NCBI RefSeq assembly: GCF_017654505.1
Contig: NC_054558.1
Location: 8,304,220-8,368,219 of the forward strand
Reading direction: 5' to 3'
Source: Polyodon spathula
Taxonomy: Eukaryota > Chordata > Actinopteri > Acipenseriformes > Polyodontidae
Length of the DNA stretch: 64,000 nucleotides
A model generated the notes under the pieces. The model worked only from the letters and a program-made list of their open reading frames with translations, searched no databases and was not told the DNA's origin. Below, piece by piece: positions 1 to 11,965 of this stretch. Within the stretch, counting starts at the first letter, position 1. Each line of letters starts with the position of its first letter. Made by a program: the position numbers and the translations under genes.

Positions 1-430
1 GTTGCTTTTGTTGACCCTAGGAATAACCAGCATCCCTGTATCTTGTGATCTCAGAGTGCGGTTTGGAAGATACGGGGTCAGTAACTCCTGCAAATAACGA
101 GGCGCTAATCCATTCAGGGCCTTGTAAGTTAACAGCAAAATCTTAAAATCAATTCTATACTGCACAGGGAGCCAGTGTAAAGAAGCCAAAACAGGGGTAA
201 TATGTTCACTTTTCCTGGATGTAGTCAGAATTCTAGCGGCGGTATTCTGAGCAAGCTACAATCAGAATATCACACGTTTTGGGATACCAGAAAAAAGTGC
301 ATTAATATAATCAATTCTAGATGAAACAAAGGCATGCATTTGTCTCTCAGCGTCAGATACAGAAATAATTCGTCTACGTTTGGCTACATTTCTCAAATGC
401 TAAAAAGATATTTTAATAATTTCCCTAATA
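1..430 (-). mobile_element. LINE reverse-transcriptase remnant (L2/CR1-type), 3' part, cut by window edge
   Basis: Read on the minus strand this encodes the C-terminal part of a non-LTR retrotransposon reverse transcriptase. Blocks seen in order are HLRNVAKRRRI, AERQMHAFVSSRIDYINAL, FSGIPKRVI, AQNTAARILTTSRKSEHITP, LHWLPVQYRIDFKILLLTYK, ALNGLAPRYLQELLTPYLP and LRSQDTGMLVIPRV. This order is characteristic of the L2/CR1/Rex group. The frame is open from about 250 to 1 but has stops at 256-258, 262-264 and 400-402, so it is a dead copy. Its 3' end lies beyond the left edge. The superfamily call is firm; the exact clade is not determined. Confidence 0.9.
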
Positions 431-739
431 TGCTACTAGCAAATTTTCACTCCAGTATTACACTTTGCCTGAGCCTTTTTAGCACCCTCCCCATATGTCT
501 CCCAAGCAGAATAATAAGCCGGCACACATGCGTTGAACTGGGAGCTGGAATACAGGCTGTTTTTGTTGTTGAGAAACCATGAGCCCTGGCCAAACATGTT
601 TACTCTGCCTGCAATCCATCCACCTGACTTAAACAATCCCTGTTCAAAGATGCCGGCCAGCCCTGATGAATGCATAAAACACAAGAAAGAATTTTGTTTA
701 ATGGTTCCGGTGACTTTTGCCCTGAGGGAAACCCCATAA

Positions 740-830
740 ATACAATAGTGTACTTTGTCCTGGTAAATATTTCTCATGCTGCAATACAGCACAAAGAGCG
801 GCCGTGACTTCACGGGCCAGCTGTGTGCAA
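740..830. repeat. Unnamed diverged repeat, copy 1
   Basis: This segment resembles 1395-1480. Both contain a TACTTTGTCCTG - TAAATATTTCTC - CATGC core followed by a looser match around GTGACTTC / ATGACTTCGG and CCAGCT / CTGGCT. The family is not recognised. The shared order over about 80 bases argues for a common repeat rather than chance. Confidence 0.5.
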
Positions 831-1394
831 TGCTAAACCCTGCATCCCTCGGCGTGACTGGGAAGGAAGGTGGCCGCCACAAGGACTGGCAGTAAAGGGG
901 TTTATTTCCCCAACATCAGCACTGCATACATGAAACGGATGCCTTTTCCTTTCCGCAGTATTGCATTGTTCTAGTTGTATAGATGACGACAGACGAGTGT
1001 GGGACTGATTGTAACAGACTTGGCTGTGTGGAGATCCACTCCTGCATCTTCTCAGCATACAGTGCTGACAATATCTTTAATATAGAAGTTTCACAGCTCT
1101 GTAAAATTTGTCATTAATTTCACTTTTGTTAAAATGAGTGGCACCATCGATTCAGCAAGGGCATTACCCTGGTCATTTGATGGTGCCGCAGCAGATTGAA
1201 CTCTTTTGCAGCATCGTGCCTTGCAATAAGTTCTGCTGTAGTTTGCAAACCTCCACAGCTCAGTCGAAGTGCAGCATCATTCTGCGGACATCCCCTCAGT
1301 TAAAACAGTCTCTACTGCTGCAGCATGCTAATGCTCAATCAATCTATTTGTGGGAATGACGAGAGTACAGTGGTGTTCCGTTGCTTCCAGGAAA

Positions 1395-1480
1395 CCTCAT
1401 TTCCATCCTGTACTTTGTCCTGTAAATATTTCTCGCATGCCAGACAGGAAACCATGACTTCGGCAGGCTGGCTTTCCCAG
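1395..1480. repeat. Unnamed diverged repeat, copy 2
   Basis: Second copy, in the same orientation as 740-830. It shares the TACTTTGTCCTG core and its downstream bases with small insertions and deletions. It could be a fragment of an old retroelement tail. Confidence 0.5.
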
Positions 1481-3523
1481 AATAAACTTTGACCTCTCAC
1501 TGGAATCCTTGAGTCAGGTGTGCCAAGCCCAGGCTTCCCATCATGCACCACATCCACTAACTCTGAACTTCCTTTGTCCCACTGCATATTTAGATCTACC
1601 CATAACAGCAAACTTTACTCTTTTGCTGATATTTGTTGACTTTTAGATTTCTGTGAATTAGTGAATATTGTATATCAAAACTCTAAGTATCAGTTTTCTT
1701 TTTATAATTTATAACCTAGATACAGGGATTACGAGCAGCCCTGTTCAATGCAGTAGACTTCAGAAGGAAGGCAGTTCTTGTAAGTTCATGTGACAAACCG
1801 AGCATTGTTTGTTTGGCTTAACACCCATGATATTCTGTTGTGAGGTCTGTGCTAGGCATGCTGTTCATGACTGGCTATTCAGTATGTGTTTTTTGTCAAG
1901 TCAGCTTTCCTGCCCCGTTGTACAAAGTAAAGAGTGAAGTAGGGTAGATCCCAGCTACCCAGGGGCAGCATCTCAGCTGCTGATCCTGGTGCTTTTCAAG
2001 TGACTGAACTACCTGTTGTATCAACATCCTGGAGGGAGTTGTTTCCACTGGCCTTCCAGTTTTTCATGTTGTGTATACAGCTCCCTTGCCCTGGGCTTAT
2101 TTAAAAACTGCTGCAGAAACTAAAACAGCAAATTACAGTTTAAGGTTGCTGGGGCCAACGCCTTTTGTCAAGAACAAACAGGACCGTGTCTGACATGGGG
2201 GCCGTGTTGTGGTTTCAGAAGAAAAACAAACCCCACAAATGTAGTTTAGATTCCCAGTTAAATAAATAAGCTGCCCAGACAAAAAACAGGATACCCTAGT
2301 GAAACTCTACAATATCAAACACAGCTCTTATCATGCATAGCAGAAGCCATTTGACATGCAATTACCCTGTCATTGACATTCAGTTACCTGTTAAGAGTCA
2401 GTAAGTGTGCAATATGGAAATGTAACCATAATAGAAATATTCCAGAACATTGTTTTAAACAGCTGTGTTTTTACTTCGTCTGTGTTTTAGAGAAGGAATC
2501 TACCAATATAAATAATCATACACAACTGACAAGTACATACAGCATGGAAAATTGGCTGCCCGCCTCTATTGTGTATTTATTGCCTGTCCACTAGCATGTA
2601 AGTGAGCGTCAAGATATGGGTAATTGCATGACAATAAAAAGCTTATTTCTAGCACACAAAATAAGACGTTACTGCATTAAACAGCAGCTGCAAATACCAG
2701 ACCTTTAACTTAGCAGCAACTATGACAGACAGGCATGTGACACATCTTTAATTCTGATCTGAATATAACACAGCATATATCCCCATTAGTATTGCTTTCT
2801 ACTCTGATAGCTAGATATTGGATAAAGGAACAAGCAGCAGACTTGATTCGGTTGTGTTTTATCACCACTGATGCAATTATACTGGTCATTGTGGGCTTCT
2901 CCTTTTCCTGAAAGCGAGTCTCGCATTTCCAGCGCAGTCTTTAGGAAGCAGACATTCTATGCAGTGTAAGTGGGTTGAGTCTTGTTTAAATGGTGATTTA
3001 ATGGGCTTTTAATGTGAGTGTGAGCTAGTAAATAGCAGCAGTAAGTATGTTAGAGCTAGTGTTAGACGTAAGAGCCCTATAATGAAGATAGAGTGCATTC
3101 AAACTGATTTTCTCTGCATCTCAGTGCGATTTGGTGCTTGAAGTAAAGGTATAGCTACATGAAAAGGGCACTGACCCCATTTTAAGAACAGATTTTTTTC
3201 TAAAGCGTTCCATTCTTTGAAAGTAATCTCCTTGTTTAACTGTAAAATCTCTACATGGTAATACCTGTTATTCTTTGTAAAGTGTGTCTGTACTGTGCAT
3301 TTTAAACATAAATGCAATAAAAAAAAGAACATGGTTTCAGCTAATTCTTCTATCATACTTCCTGCTAGTTATTCTTCTCTAATTTTTTTTATGGTTTCCC
3401 TCTTATGTGACATGAAGAAATGGCCCTTAATGAAAGAAACAGGGGTTGGGGGGTTTCTGATTGGACTCTGAAAACATATGTAACAGATTACAGATATAGC
3501 ACTGAAACAGGCCACTGGATACT

Positions 3524-3569
3524 CTGTGTGTGTGTGTGTGTGTGGAGTGTGTGTGTGTGTGTGTGTGTT
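3524..3569. repeat. (TG)n microsatellite with GGAG interruption
   Basis: An interrupted TG dinucleotide tract in two blocks, followed by a run of six G. The open frames across it on both strands are repeat artefacts. Confidence 0.97.
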
Positions 3570-4179
3570 GGGGGGCAATTGGAGGCAAGTGTAATAAATA
3601 GCTGTGCATGTTTGGGTGACTTTTCATGTTGATAAATGATAGCCCTTTGTGGTGGTTGCTCCTGGGGGTCTTCAGGGAGTTTCAGTTCCCGCAGAGCATG
3701 ACTCTTGGGAAGAATGCTGACTGGGAGTCGTGGAGATTCTTTCAAACTCTCTCCTTTCTCGGTTACTGTTACTAACTTGATAAACACAGTGGTTTAGCCA
3801 GCCCCACATGGCAGGGCTGTTGACTGGTGTTAAATCACACCAAGCCAGGTGGCTGTAAGGGTCAATCTAGAATCCAGTGAGTTTTATGCCCCCTTCTCCC
3901 TCCTTCCCCAGCGCAAACACACACTTCATTTAGGAATTAAATGTGGCTTACTTTGGCAGGCTTGGGGAAAGTTAATTTGTAAAGCAATTAAAGAATGCAT
4001 CCCACAAAGAGACAGTGATTCCTGACTATTAATAGTCCACAGGGTCCAGTGCTGCATCGACAGCTTTGGAAAACACATCAGAAACTGCTTTTCTATGTTT
4101 AATTATTCATTTTAATTTGATTTCTTTCTCTTTTATCTTGTCACTTTCTGGTGCCATCTCTTTCAAACACCAGGTTAAA

Positions 4180-4262
4180 CTAGGGGTGTCCAATCCCGGT
4201 CCTGGAGGCCCATTCCACATAAATTGGTTCAAGTAAACAAATTAGAATGGAGTTGTAACAAA
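4180..4262. repeat. Fragment of a dispersed vertebrate repeat
   Basis: The phrase GGTGTCCAATCCCGGTCCTG followed by GAGGCC resembles a very common interspersed sequence of fish genomes ('caatcctggtcctggagg'). This is recognised by memory of the motif only; family and boundaries are uncertain. Confidence 0.4.
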
Positions 4263-4764
4263 GATATTGCTAAACTACTGTATGTTCTGTGCAGTAGAAA
4301 AAGCTCAAAACACTTATAGTGCAGTTAATACAGTATTGCAGTATTTCCTGAAGATGGTTTGTGAGCCTAGAAGCCCTTTGCAGACTGCCTGTGTCTCGTT
4401 GTCTCAGTTTAGCTGCTGTACCAGATCTGTTTAGGCATTGCTGACGCAGCACCCTGTCACCTTTTTGGTTTTGTTTACAGAAAACGTTACACAAACAACT
4501 GTGGATGGAAAGCTTGCTGATTTAATTGCAATGGCTTCTAATTGATTTTTACATGAAGTGCGAGCTGTTGCTGGCCCAGCATGTGAGTGGGAAATAGTTT
4601 CTCAGTGATGGCTGCTGTTCAGGATAAAGGCTGAGTGTTGCACAAACAGCGAAATGCAAAGTGCCATTGCTCTCTCTGGCCATGTGCAGTCATGCATACC
4701 TTGCATACAAGCTTCTTACTTGTACCACTGGAATGCAGCCCATATGAAAGTGGGTTCAAGCACC

Positions 4765-4856
4765 AGAGCAAAGTGGTTAGAGTGCTGGGCTGCAGTGTGG
4801 AAGGTAGTGGGTAGCTCAGTGGTTAGAGTGCTGGGCCATAGTGTGGAAACTAAAAT
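4765..4856 (+). repeat. tRNA-like SINE head, two partial copies in tandem
   Basis: Two copies of GTGGTTAGAGTGCTGGGC start at 4773 and 4819 (46 bp apart). The second begins TAGCTCAGTGGTTAGAG, a good match to a tRNA A-box region. The same unit occurs in tandem at 36124-36227. It lies immediately upstream of the 72-bp array and may be its source. Confidence 0.6.
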
Positions 4857-4904
4857 AAGGTGCTCTGTGGTCAGATTGTAAGAATGTAGTGTGAAAGGAG
4901 CTCA

Positions 4905-5345
4905 AGAAGCTTAGTTGCTGGATTGCAGGAGTGTAGTCTGCAGGGTCGTTGGTAGCTCTGTGTTGAGATCGTAGGTGGAGGGTTCAGCGCTGGATTGCAG
5001 GAGTGTAGTCTGCAGGGTCGTTGGTAGCTCTGTGCTGAGATCGCAGGTGGAGGGTTCAGCGCTGGATTGCAGGAGTGTAGTCTGCAGGGTCGTTGGTAGC
5101 TCTGTGCTGAGATCGCAGGTGGAGGGTTCAGCGCTGGATTGCAGGAGTGTAGTCTGCAGGGTCGTTGGTAGCTCTGTGCTGAGATCGCAGGTGGAGGGTT
5201 CAGCCCTGGATTGCAGGAGTGTAGTCTGCAGGGTCGTTGGTAGCTCTGTGCTGAGATCGCAGGTGGAGGGTTCAGCCCTGGATTGCAGGAGTGTAGTCTG
5301 CAGGGTCGTTGGTAGCTCTGTGCTGAGGTCGCAGGTGGAAGGTAC
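4905..5345 (+). repeat. 72-bp minisatellite, six units, tRNA-like
   Basis: Six tandem units start at 4917, 4989, 5061, 5133, 5205 and 5277, an exact 72-bp spacing with only a few substitutions between units (for example GCGCTGG against GCCCTGG). Each unit contains TAGCTCTGTGCTGAGATCG, resembling the A-box region of the tRNA-like repeat just upstream, then GGGTTCAGC, loosely like a B box. Since 72 is divisible by three, open frames run through it on both strands, including a 170-codon minus-strand frame. These are periodicity artefacts, not a repeat protein. Confidence 0.95.
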
Positions 5346-5765
5346 TTTGCTGTAGGGGCTGTGAGGAGCTTGGAGAGCCGCACAGCGGGGGCAAAATAAA
5401 CAAAGGGGTTTAAGCTGATTGGTGGTAATGATAGGCCTGCAGCACGTCGTTATGTAAAGTACTAGATTCTGTAGTTTGCTTTGGCAGAACTGTTAAAAAA
5501 ACCAAAAAAAAAACCCCAAAAAAACCACCCTGCCCATCATGCTAATCCAAATAATGATGTCTCTGTTTGTGTGCCAGTCAGGGAGTGAGGGGCATGCTGA
5601 GTTTTATTGGGCCTGCACCCTCCCCCACAGGACAGGGCATTCTTCGGATGGATTAAAATCAAGTCCCTAGACAGCAAAGGTGCCAATAAGCTAAACATCA
5701 TGCAGTGTATACAGTGATACACAGATCATGATATGTACAATATTAATCCTTGTATTGTTATGTAT

Positions 5766-5844
5766 TGAGAGAGAGAGAGAGATATATATAATATATATAG
5801 ATATATAGATATATATATATATATAATATATATAGAGAGAGAGA
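5766..5844. repeat. Compound (GA)n/(TA)n microsatellite
   Basis: A GA tract, then an imperfect TA tract, then a second GA tract, giving a roughly symmetrical compound simple repeat. Confidence 0.95.
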
Positions 5845-6719
5845 TCCTTAAAAGGCGCCCTAAACGAGTTGTCTTATTTTATTTTTTTGCAAGGTCCTTA
5901 GTGACATTGGTTACACAGATAGGTCCCAAGTTTCATCAGCTGGAATGCTGGTCCAGATTATTTGCTGCAGAGGAGCGAGGGGGTGCAGTGTTCGGGGTAT
6001 CCCCCTTCCTTGATTAATTTGACCAAAATGATAAAAATTATGTTTTGAATCAGTGAAGGAAAACCACGGCATTGGTAAATTTAAAATGATATGAATTAGA
6101 AGAACCGATCAATGAATGGAGTGCACATACAGTTATATGTTGGTAATGACCAGCTTCAGTTTTTCCATCAGCCACACGGTGATCTTGCATTTTTATTTTG
6201 CAGGTTGTACAATGATTTCACGGGTCTGTGGGTTTCAGTGTCAGTTTTAGGGACTGCCTGCATTTACTAAGCAGCAGCACGTCTTCTTTACAGTTGCCGT
6301 GTTAATGAGAAACAAACAATATCATGGAAATAATTGACAAAATCCTGTAATAAATACTGGATGCAATGCAGCAAAGGGTTTATCTTGCGGTTTCCAGTTA
6401 AATTTGTGCTTGAAAAATCGTTTCAAGGGGGGGTAAGTAAAGTTTCAGCATCCAGAGAAAAACATGCAGTGCTGCGTGATGTGTCCTGCAGCGTTAACTG
6501 AAAAGAAATACAAATGGATAAAGTGATAAGATGAAACCCATTTGCTGGTTGCTTTAATAACTGGTTATATATAAATACATTGTACAGAAATAATGTAGTC
6601 AGGCCTCCAGCTGTTTGTTATGCAGCTTCAATACAGAGCTAAGAATTACACTTAATAACATTAGAGCTTGTATGGGCTTGACATCTTTTTTAATTTTTTT
6701 TTTTTTTCACTTTTACTCA

Positions 6720-7110
6720 TAATTCAGATTTACGAAATAACACTAATGGCAACCTGCTCGGTGCTTGACAGACAGCCGAAATGAGAAAAGACAACCCCCC
6801 CACCTAGGCAAGCTTGTCATGGAATTGACTGACTAAATGAGTCTTTCGAGACAAAAAAAAACACACGCCACAGACATCAGAATTAAAATTATGTCCTGAT
6901 CTCTCCAGGGACTGCATCGGCCAGCGAAGCAAAATGGTAATTCAGCGCTCTGCTTAATATTTATTTAAAAGCAGACTAGTCTTTCAAGTAGGCAACATGT
7001 TTTTTTATATAGTTTTTTTTTTTTTTTTTTGTCTTCGATGAGTCACAGGCTTTAATGAACACTGAGTTTGTTTGCAGCTTGACTTTCTATTTTTTATTTT
7101 GACCTGTGGG
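6720..7110. promoter_or_regulatory. Candidate conserved non-coding element (weak)
   Basis: Low-repeat sequence containing TGACAGACAGC (Meis/TGIF-type TGACAG), TTAATATTTATTTAAAAGC and ATGAGTCACAG (AP-1/NRL-like TGAGTCA), bounded by T-runs. It looks like unique, composition-balanced regulatory DNA rather than a mobile element. No alignment was possible, so this is a low-confidence inference. Confidence 0.2.
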
Positions 7111-7282
7111 TTTAAAAATTTTTAAAAAAGCGGAATAAAACATAAGTAGTGTGTAAAAAAATTAAACAAAATAATAATATTTATAATAAATTGTAATTAT
7201 AGCCAGCTGACTAAATCAGACTGAACTGCTTTGTCCAGGATATATGTGTACTGGGTCCAGATCGCTGAGTGTTTGACATGGA

Positions 7283-7330
7283 CGCAAGGTGGTCTAGTGG
7301 TTGGGGTTAAGGACTAGAAACCAGAAGAAA
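7283..7330 (+). repeat. Possible tRNA-derived SINE head fragment
   Basis: CAAGGTGGTCTAGTGGTT resembles a tRNA 5' arm and A box of the kind heading fish SINEs. No clear B box follows. A similar GGCAAGGTGGTATAGAGG occurs near 52150. Confidence 0.35.
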
Positions 7331-8668
7331 TAAAGATCTTCAATATTGAATCCATTCTCAAATGTTGGCCATCATCTGCTGTAGTGGGACTTAGTGGAGG
7401 CAAGTGTAGCTACTGTTGTCACTTTTTCACATACAGATAACTGCTTGTGTAATTGAGTTCATCGGATTGTGGAGGTGTAATTGTGATGATCCTGCTGTAG
7501 GTCAGAAGTTCAGGTCCCTGTTAAACATGGTACTGAATACGGTATAAAGCCTGGGAGGGCTGGCAGGATCTCCATCCCTGCTGTTGATGCATTACCCCGC
7601 TTCCTGAGCTCATATGCAGAGCAGAGTGTAATTTGTGAACAAGTTCATCATGCTGATCTAATGGCAGCTCATGTGTCAGCTAGAATTATTCCAGCCGAGG
7701 ATCGCCACAGATAAAGAGCCTGGCTTTGCCATCCCTGTTGATAACGACTGTCTGGATCCCACTCAAGGCTTGGTGTGTGTTTCCTGTAAACCAGGGGAAA
7801 GCATGTTGGTATCACATGCGTCTACATGGCGGAAGAAGCCTCGGATCCCAGCTGTCAGTCATTTCCTTCAATTTGCTTGGGGTGCACTGCAAGCATGTAG
7901 CATTCTGTAGAGATTGAGTTTATTTAGATTACACATGGCAAATTGGGAACTGTCATAAAATTGGCGTGTAATTACAAAAATCTAATTTGCATTGGCAGAG
8001 TGCTTGAGCACGGGATGGACCCACGCATGAGGAAACGTGGCCTCTTGGGGTTCATTGGACTCCGGTGTCATTAGGTGGTATGTGTGGCTTCAGAAGATCT
8101 TAAGAGTATAAGAGCAAGCCCTTGAGCGTGAAGTAGGCTTTTGGGAACTGAAGTTGGCTGCTTATACAATTCTCGTAGAAAATTAGTTTGCAAGACAGGA
8201 TATTAGAAGTCGAGCAGAAAAGAACCACTCGCACAGCTGCCAGTGCTTGGAGGAAAAAGGTTCGATTTTTTTCCTGAAAAAACTAACAAATGAATGTTCT
8301 GTAACAAAAGCAGCTTGAGGATCCATCCTGTAACTAGAAAGGTTGGGTCTAAAATAGCAGATTGAACTTTAAAACATGAACGAGTGCACTTTCAGTATAA
8401 TTCACACAGAGACAAAAGGTATTATAAATATCCCTGAGATGCTGAGAGCCTTTTATTATCTCTCTCTGAGAAGGTCAATCGAAGGAACAAAGACTAATTG
8501 ACTAACCTCATGTGCACTGCTCTTTTTCAAATAAAAAAATCGCCTCTCTTTGTAGAAGAGAATTTGTTATATATCATTTTTTAAAATCACCAGTTACATC
8601 TAGCAGTGAAACTAATTTTCAGATTGTTCTTAATGGCCTATTGTCTTTGTTTCTTCTTTAATAGTGTG

Positions 8669-8685
8669 CCCCCCCCCCCCCCCCC
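8669..8685. repeat. C17 homopolymer
   Basis: Seventeen consecutive C, followed by TCCCTCCCC. One of several exceptionally long C/G runs in the window. Confidence 0.95.
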
Positions 8686-11600
8686 TCCCTCCCCAATTTC
8701 TTCTCCCGCTGGAGTCACTGGAGCTGGAAATATATTGAAATCCTCATTGCAGATAAAATACAGGTCCATGATAATCAAGCCAAGTCCATTGGTTTATCCT
8801 CGTCCTTCACATGCCCTGGTCAGATTGCTCTGGCATTGGGAATGATGCCTCCCAGCTTTATCTTGCAGAGGGACGATTCCGCCTATCACACCAGTGAGTT
8901 GTGACTGCTGTCTGAAGGCTGTTAAATAATATGCTGCCGCCAGCATTGGAATTCATCAGTTAGGTTTTATTTGGCAGCATTGTCCACAGAGCTTAATAAG
9001 ACCGATGCGTGACGAATTTTTGCAATGTCATTGACAGTAAAAAAAATAAAAATAAAAATGTTATTACAAATGTATTGTAAACTACAAGCTGAGTCACAGT
9101 AAATTGTACACTATGTGCAAATGAAACGAGCATTCCAGCTGAGTCAGCTTCTTACATTCAGAAAGGTTTGTCCACAAATATGATGCAGAACGGTGATGTG
9201 AGCAAGTTTCTTACCTGGCATATTTTTCAGACAACTCAAGCCTGCTTTATATTGGGTAATGAAAAGGGGGTGCGATAAGGAACTCAAGAAAGTAGTATTA
9301 GATTTTAATAAGGGGTTTTGGACAGACAAACTCATTTTTGAGGGCACTGTGGTCTATAGAGCTTTTGAGGGTCTCTTAAATCTCTAAATGGGGCAGTCCA
9401 TTAGACCAGCTGAGACCTCTACCATGCTGTGCTGCACCAATGGCAAACCTAAAATCCATTGCCGTATCCTTTATATTCTCGGTTCAGTTTATACATCTGT
9501 ACAGTAAGCTTCACATGCACAGCTGTCAGTCCTCTCTACCTTCCGGTACCTTGCTGGTGCCAGCCACCATGCCTCTGCCAAGCTCCGGAGAGCAATGTGT
9601 GCCCGGGGCATTCAGGCATAGAATCTTGCATTGCTTTCAGGGCTTGGTTAACCAGGAAGGCAACACTGGGCAAAGTGGCTTTGGGTGCCAGCTGGGGGCT
9701 GCTTTTTATCAAAGGATTGACTGGGATCTTTGGTGAACCTCTGACGTCACTGTCCACTGCATCAAAGAGACTGGAATCTGAAAATGTAAAGAGACCTCTC
9801 CCTTCAATTGGCAATTCCATCAAACATCTTTGCACTTCATTTTTATGTTAACGTTTTTAATCTTTAACATAAAGTATGCTAGTTGTACTGGAGGCAACAC
9901 AAGACTGTGTGCATGCTCTGTTTAATCCATTAAAGAAAAGGTTCAGATGAAGCCCTCTATTTCCCTCATGTTCTTCCAGTTGGGACCTGGTAACACAGCC
10001 GTGATCTCACTGACGCCAGTTCAGAACAATGCATTGCACCAAAACTGTACAAGATCAATATTCCTAAGTGCAGGTGCATAAAAATACTACTCTGCATTCA
10101 AGCTGGTCCATATTTAACCCCAGAGAGGACGGATACATTTAAATATAATCGAATCTGGGGTAAAGTGTCTGGATAAAAGGTCACCAGTCACTTAGCATGC
10201 TCTGCCTTTCTTGTGCCATTCTTCTATTCCAGCAACAGTTTGAATTTTATGAGGCACTCTATGTGACCAAGTCCTTTCTGGCTCAGGCTGACTGTACAAG
10301 AGAAAACAGAAATATTAAACTGCAGAAGCAGGAGCTAAACAGTGCTGCCAGACCTGGACACTGCACCTGTGCTCAGGTCAGCAAGGGACATCCTCATTCG
10401 GAAAAGGACAGGTTATAGTAGAGCATTTATCCTATGTTTTTTTTTTTTTTTTTTTTTTAAATAAGCTGTAAATTGCAAATATTCTAATAAAACTCGACAT
10501 GCTCCTTGGTTGTTACATATTATTTTGCTCCTTTTAACAGAACATGGTGCAAACTTAGCATGGGCGTGAATGCTTTGTGACTATGACCTTGAGTCACCTG
10601 ACAGATTTGGTATAGCGTTTCTAAGTCTTGGCTTGTTTGGCCTTTCTTTACTAATTTTGGTCTGTGCTTTGTTTAATACATTGTCCCATTCCGCTAGCCA
10701 TGCTGGTCCCTCAGTCCCTGTGTTTTTGAACTGATGTTTTTTTTTTTTTTTTTCTAGAATGGCTAGTTTGCATAATTAGGTTCTTAAATCGGCTTTGCAT
10801 AAAATATGCTAATAACATAAATGAAGAATCGCTTTTGCTTTAGTTGCATTTTCACAAAGGGTTTAGACCCACATCCCTAATGACAAACTGATTAATTTTA
10901 AAATGATTGCTGTACTGGAAATTATTCCTTCCTTCCGGATTCTGTCATTTAGGAAGAAAAAAAAAGACACATCTCTTTTTTGCAGACTAATTAACAGATT
11001 GGGATCATATATTTGAACACCTCAATACAGAGGCTGAAAAACAGAGAAGTACCAGTTTTCCCATTTGCTCTTGCTGTGTTCTGGTTATAAGACCCAGACC
11101 TCTGAACAAAGGCTGGGATAATTAACTGGAGCACTCGCTCCCTCAGACATGGTGCATTTCTCTTTTTTACTTCTTGATTTATGACACATGGGGAAAGATC
11201 TATGCATCTCTGCAAAGGAGAATTAAATAATTTGTCTGATGTATACATATCCTGTTGATAGAGACCGTACATTGTTTTTTCGCCCTCCTGCTTTCTAATA
11301 TCTCATCAGAACTACAAATATAACTCAAATCAACAAAAGTTTCAACTGATCTCCTTGACTCAATATTGTGTTACTCTGAATTTATAATTTATTGAGTTTT
11401 GAAAGTCATGGATTTAAATATCTCATGGTTCCCTACTGGGTTTAGTTTTCCCTAACCTAAAACTGCTTTGTATGTCTGCTTATTGTCACAATTTCTGCTA
11501 TCTCTTTTAATGGAACAAAAGATAGTGTTTGCATTGTGTGGTTCATCTCTTGAGTCCTAGTCACAGCTTACAGTACAGTTTCTCTGGCATACGAGACTCA

Positions 11601-11920
11601 TTCATCAAGAGCAAGTGAGTCTGCTCATGTATGCCTTCAATTCATAGTTACTACGTGATTCTTTTCTGTGCCCTGTTTGCTTAATCATACCCAGCACCTC
11701 CTCCGGTGTTCACAGATGAACGCACTCTTAATGTTTCCTTGTATTGTCTCTTATCAGACCCAATCTCTGTGTCTCTCACATCGAGGGATCACAGGGTCAG
11801 AAACCCATGTAAACCCAGAGCATTGAGAGGAAGTGAAAGGAGTAATCTTTCCCATCTTGCTTTTAATATTTTTTCTAATTGAGAATACAAGAGTTTGTAC
11901 TGGTATTCTTGCTTACTGTA

Positions 11921-11965
11921 CTGACTAACTGTTTTTTATTTATTTTTTTTTCCTTTTTGTTTTAG
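11921..11965 (+). other. plxna2: 3' splice site of the first coding exon
   Basis: A branch-point-like CTGACTAAC lies at 11921-11929. It is followed by an almost unbroken T-rich pyrimidine tract and TTTTAG ending at 11965, with no other AG between. It implies an upstream non-coding exon, as in mammalian PLXNA2 genes, where the start codon lies in the second exon. Confidence 0.8.

Larger units (their letters stand above)
431..11965 (+). other. Non-coding stretch upstream of the first coding exon (probable plxna2 5' intron)
   Basis: No exon or gene could be supported here. Because the first coding exon begins with a good 3' splice site at 11965, most or all of this stretch is probably the intron after a non-coding first exon that lies outside the window. 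No convincing CpG island or promoter was seen. It holds repeats listed separately, AT-rich unique sequence, and scattered T/A runs (for example 7012-7030, 10438-10458, 10738-10753). Short open frames here lack splice sites, domains or protein-like composition. Confidence 0.6.

Noticed and set aside
436..882. A 148-codon minus-strand frame next to the LINE remnant
   Set aside because: It does not continue the reverse-transcriptase blocks upstream of 430, has no recognised domain, and overlaps the unnamed repeat at 740-830.
1140..1187. Hairpin GGCACCATC...GATGGTGCC considered as a microRNA or structured RNA
   Set aside because: The stem is nine pairs with a 30-base loop, too short for a microRNA precursor, and no compensating evidence.
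4871..5383. A 170-codon minus-strand frame and a 126-codon plus-strand frame that look like repeat proteins
   Set aside because: The 72-bp period is a multiple of three, so any stop-free unit gives long frames. There is no start context, splice site or domain, and both strands are open.
9440..9851. Frames of 98-130 codons on both strands
   Set aside because: Mutually overlapping on both strands, no splice sites or domains, composition of random sequence.
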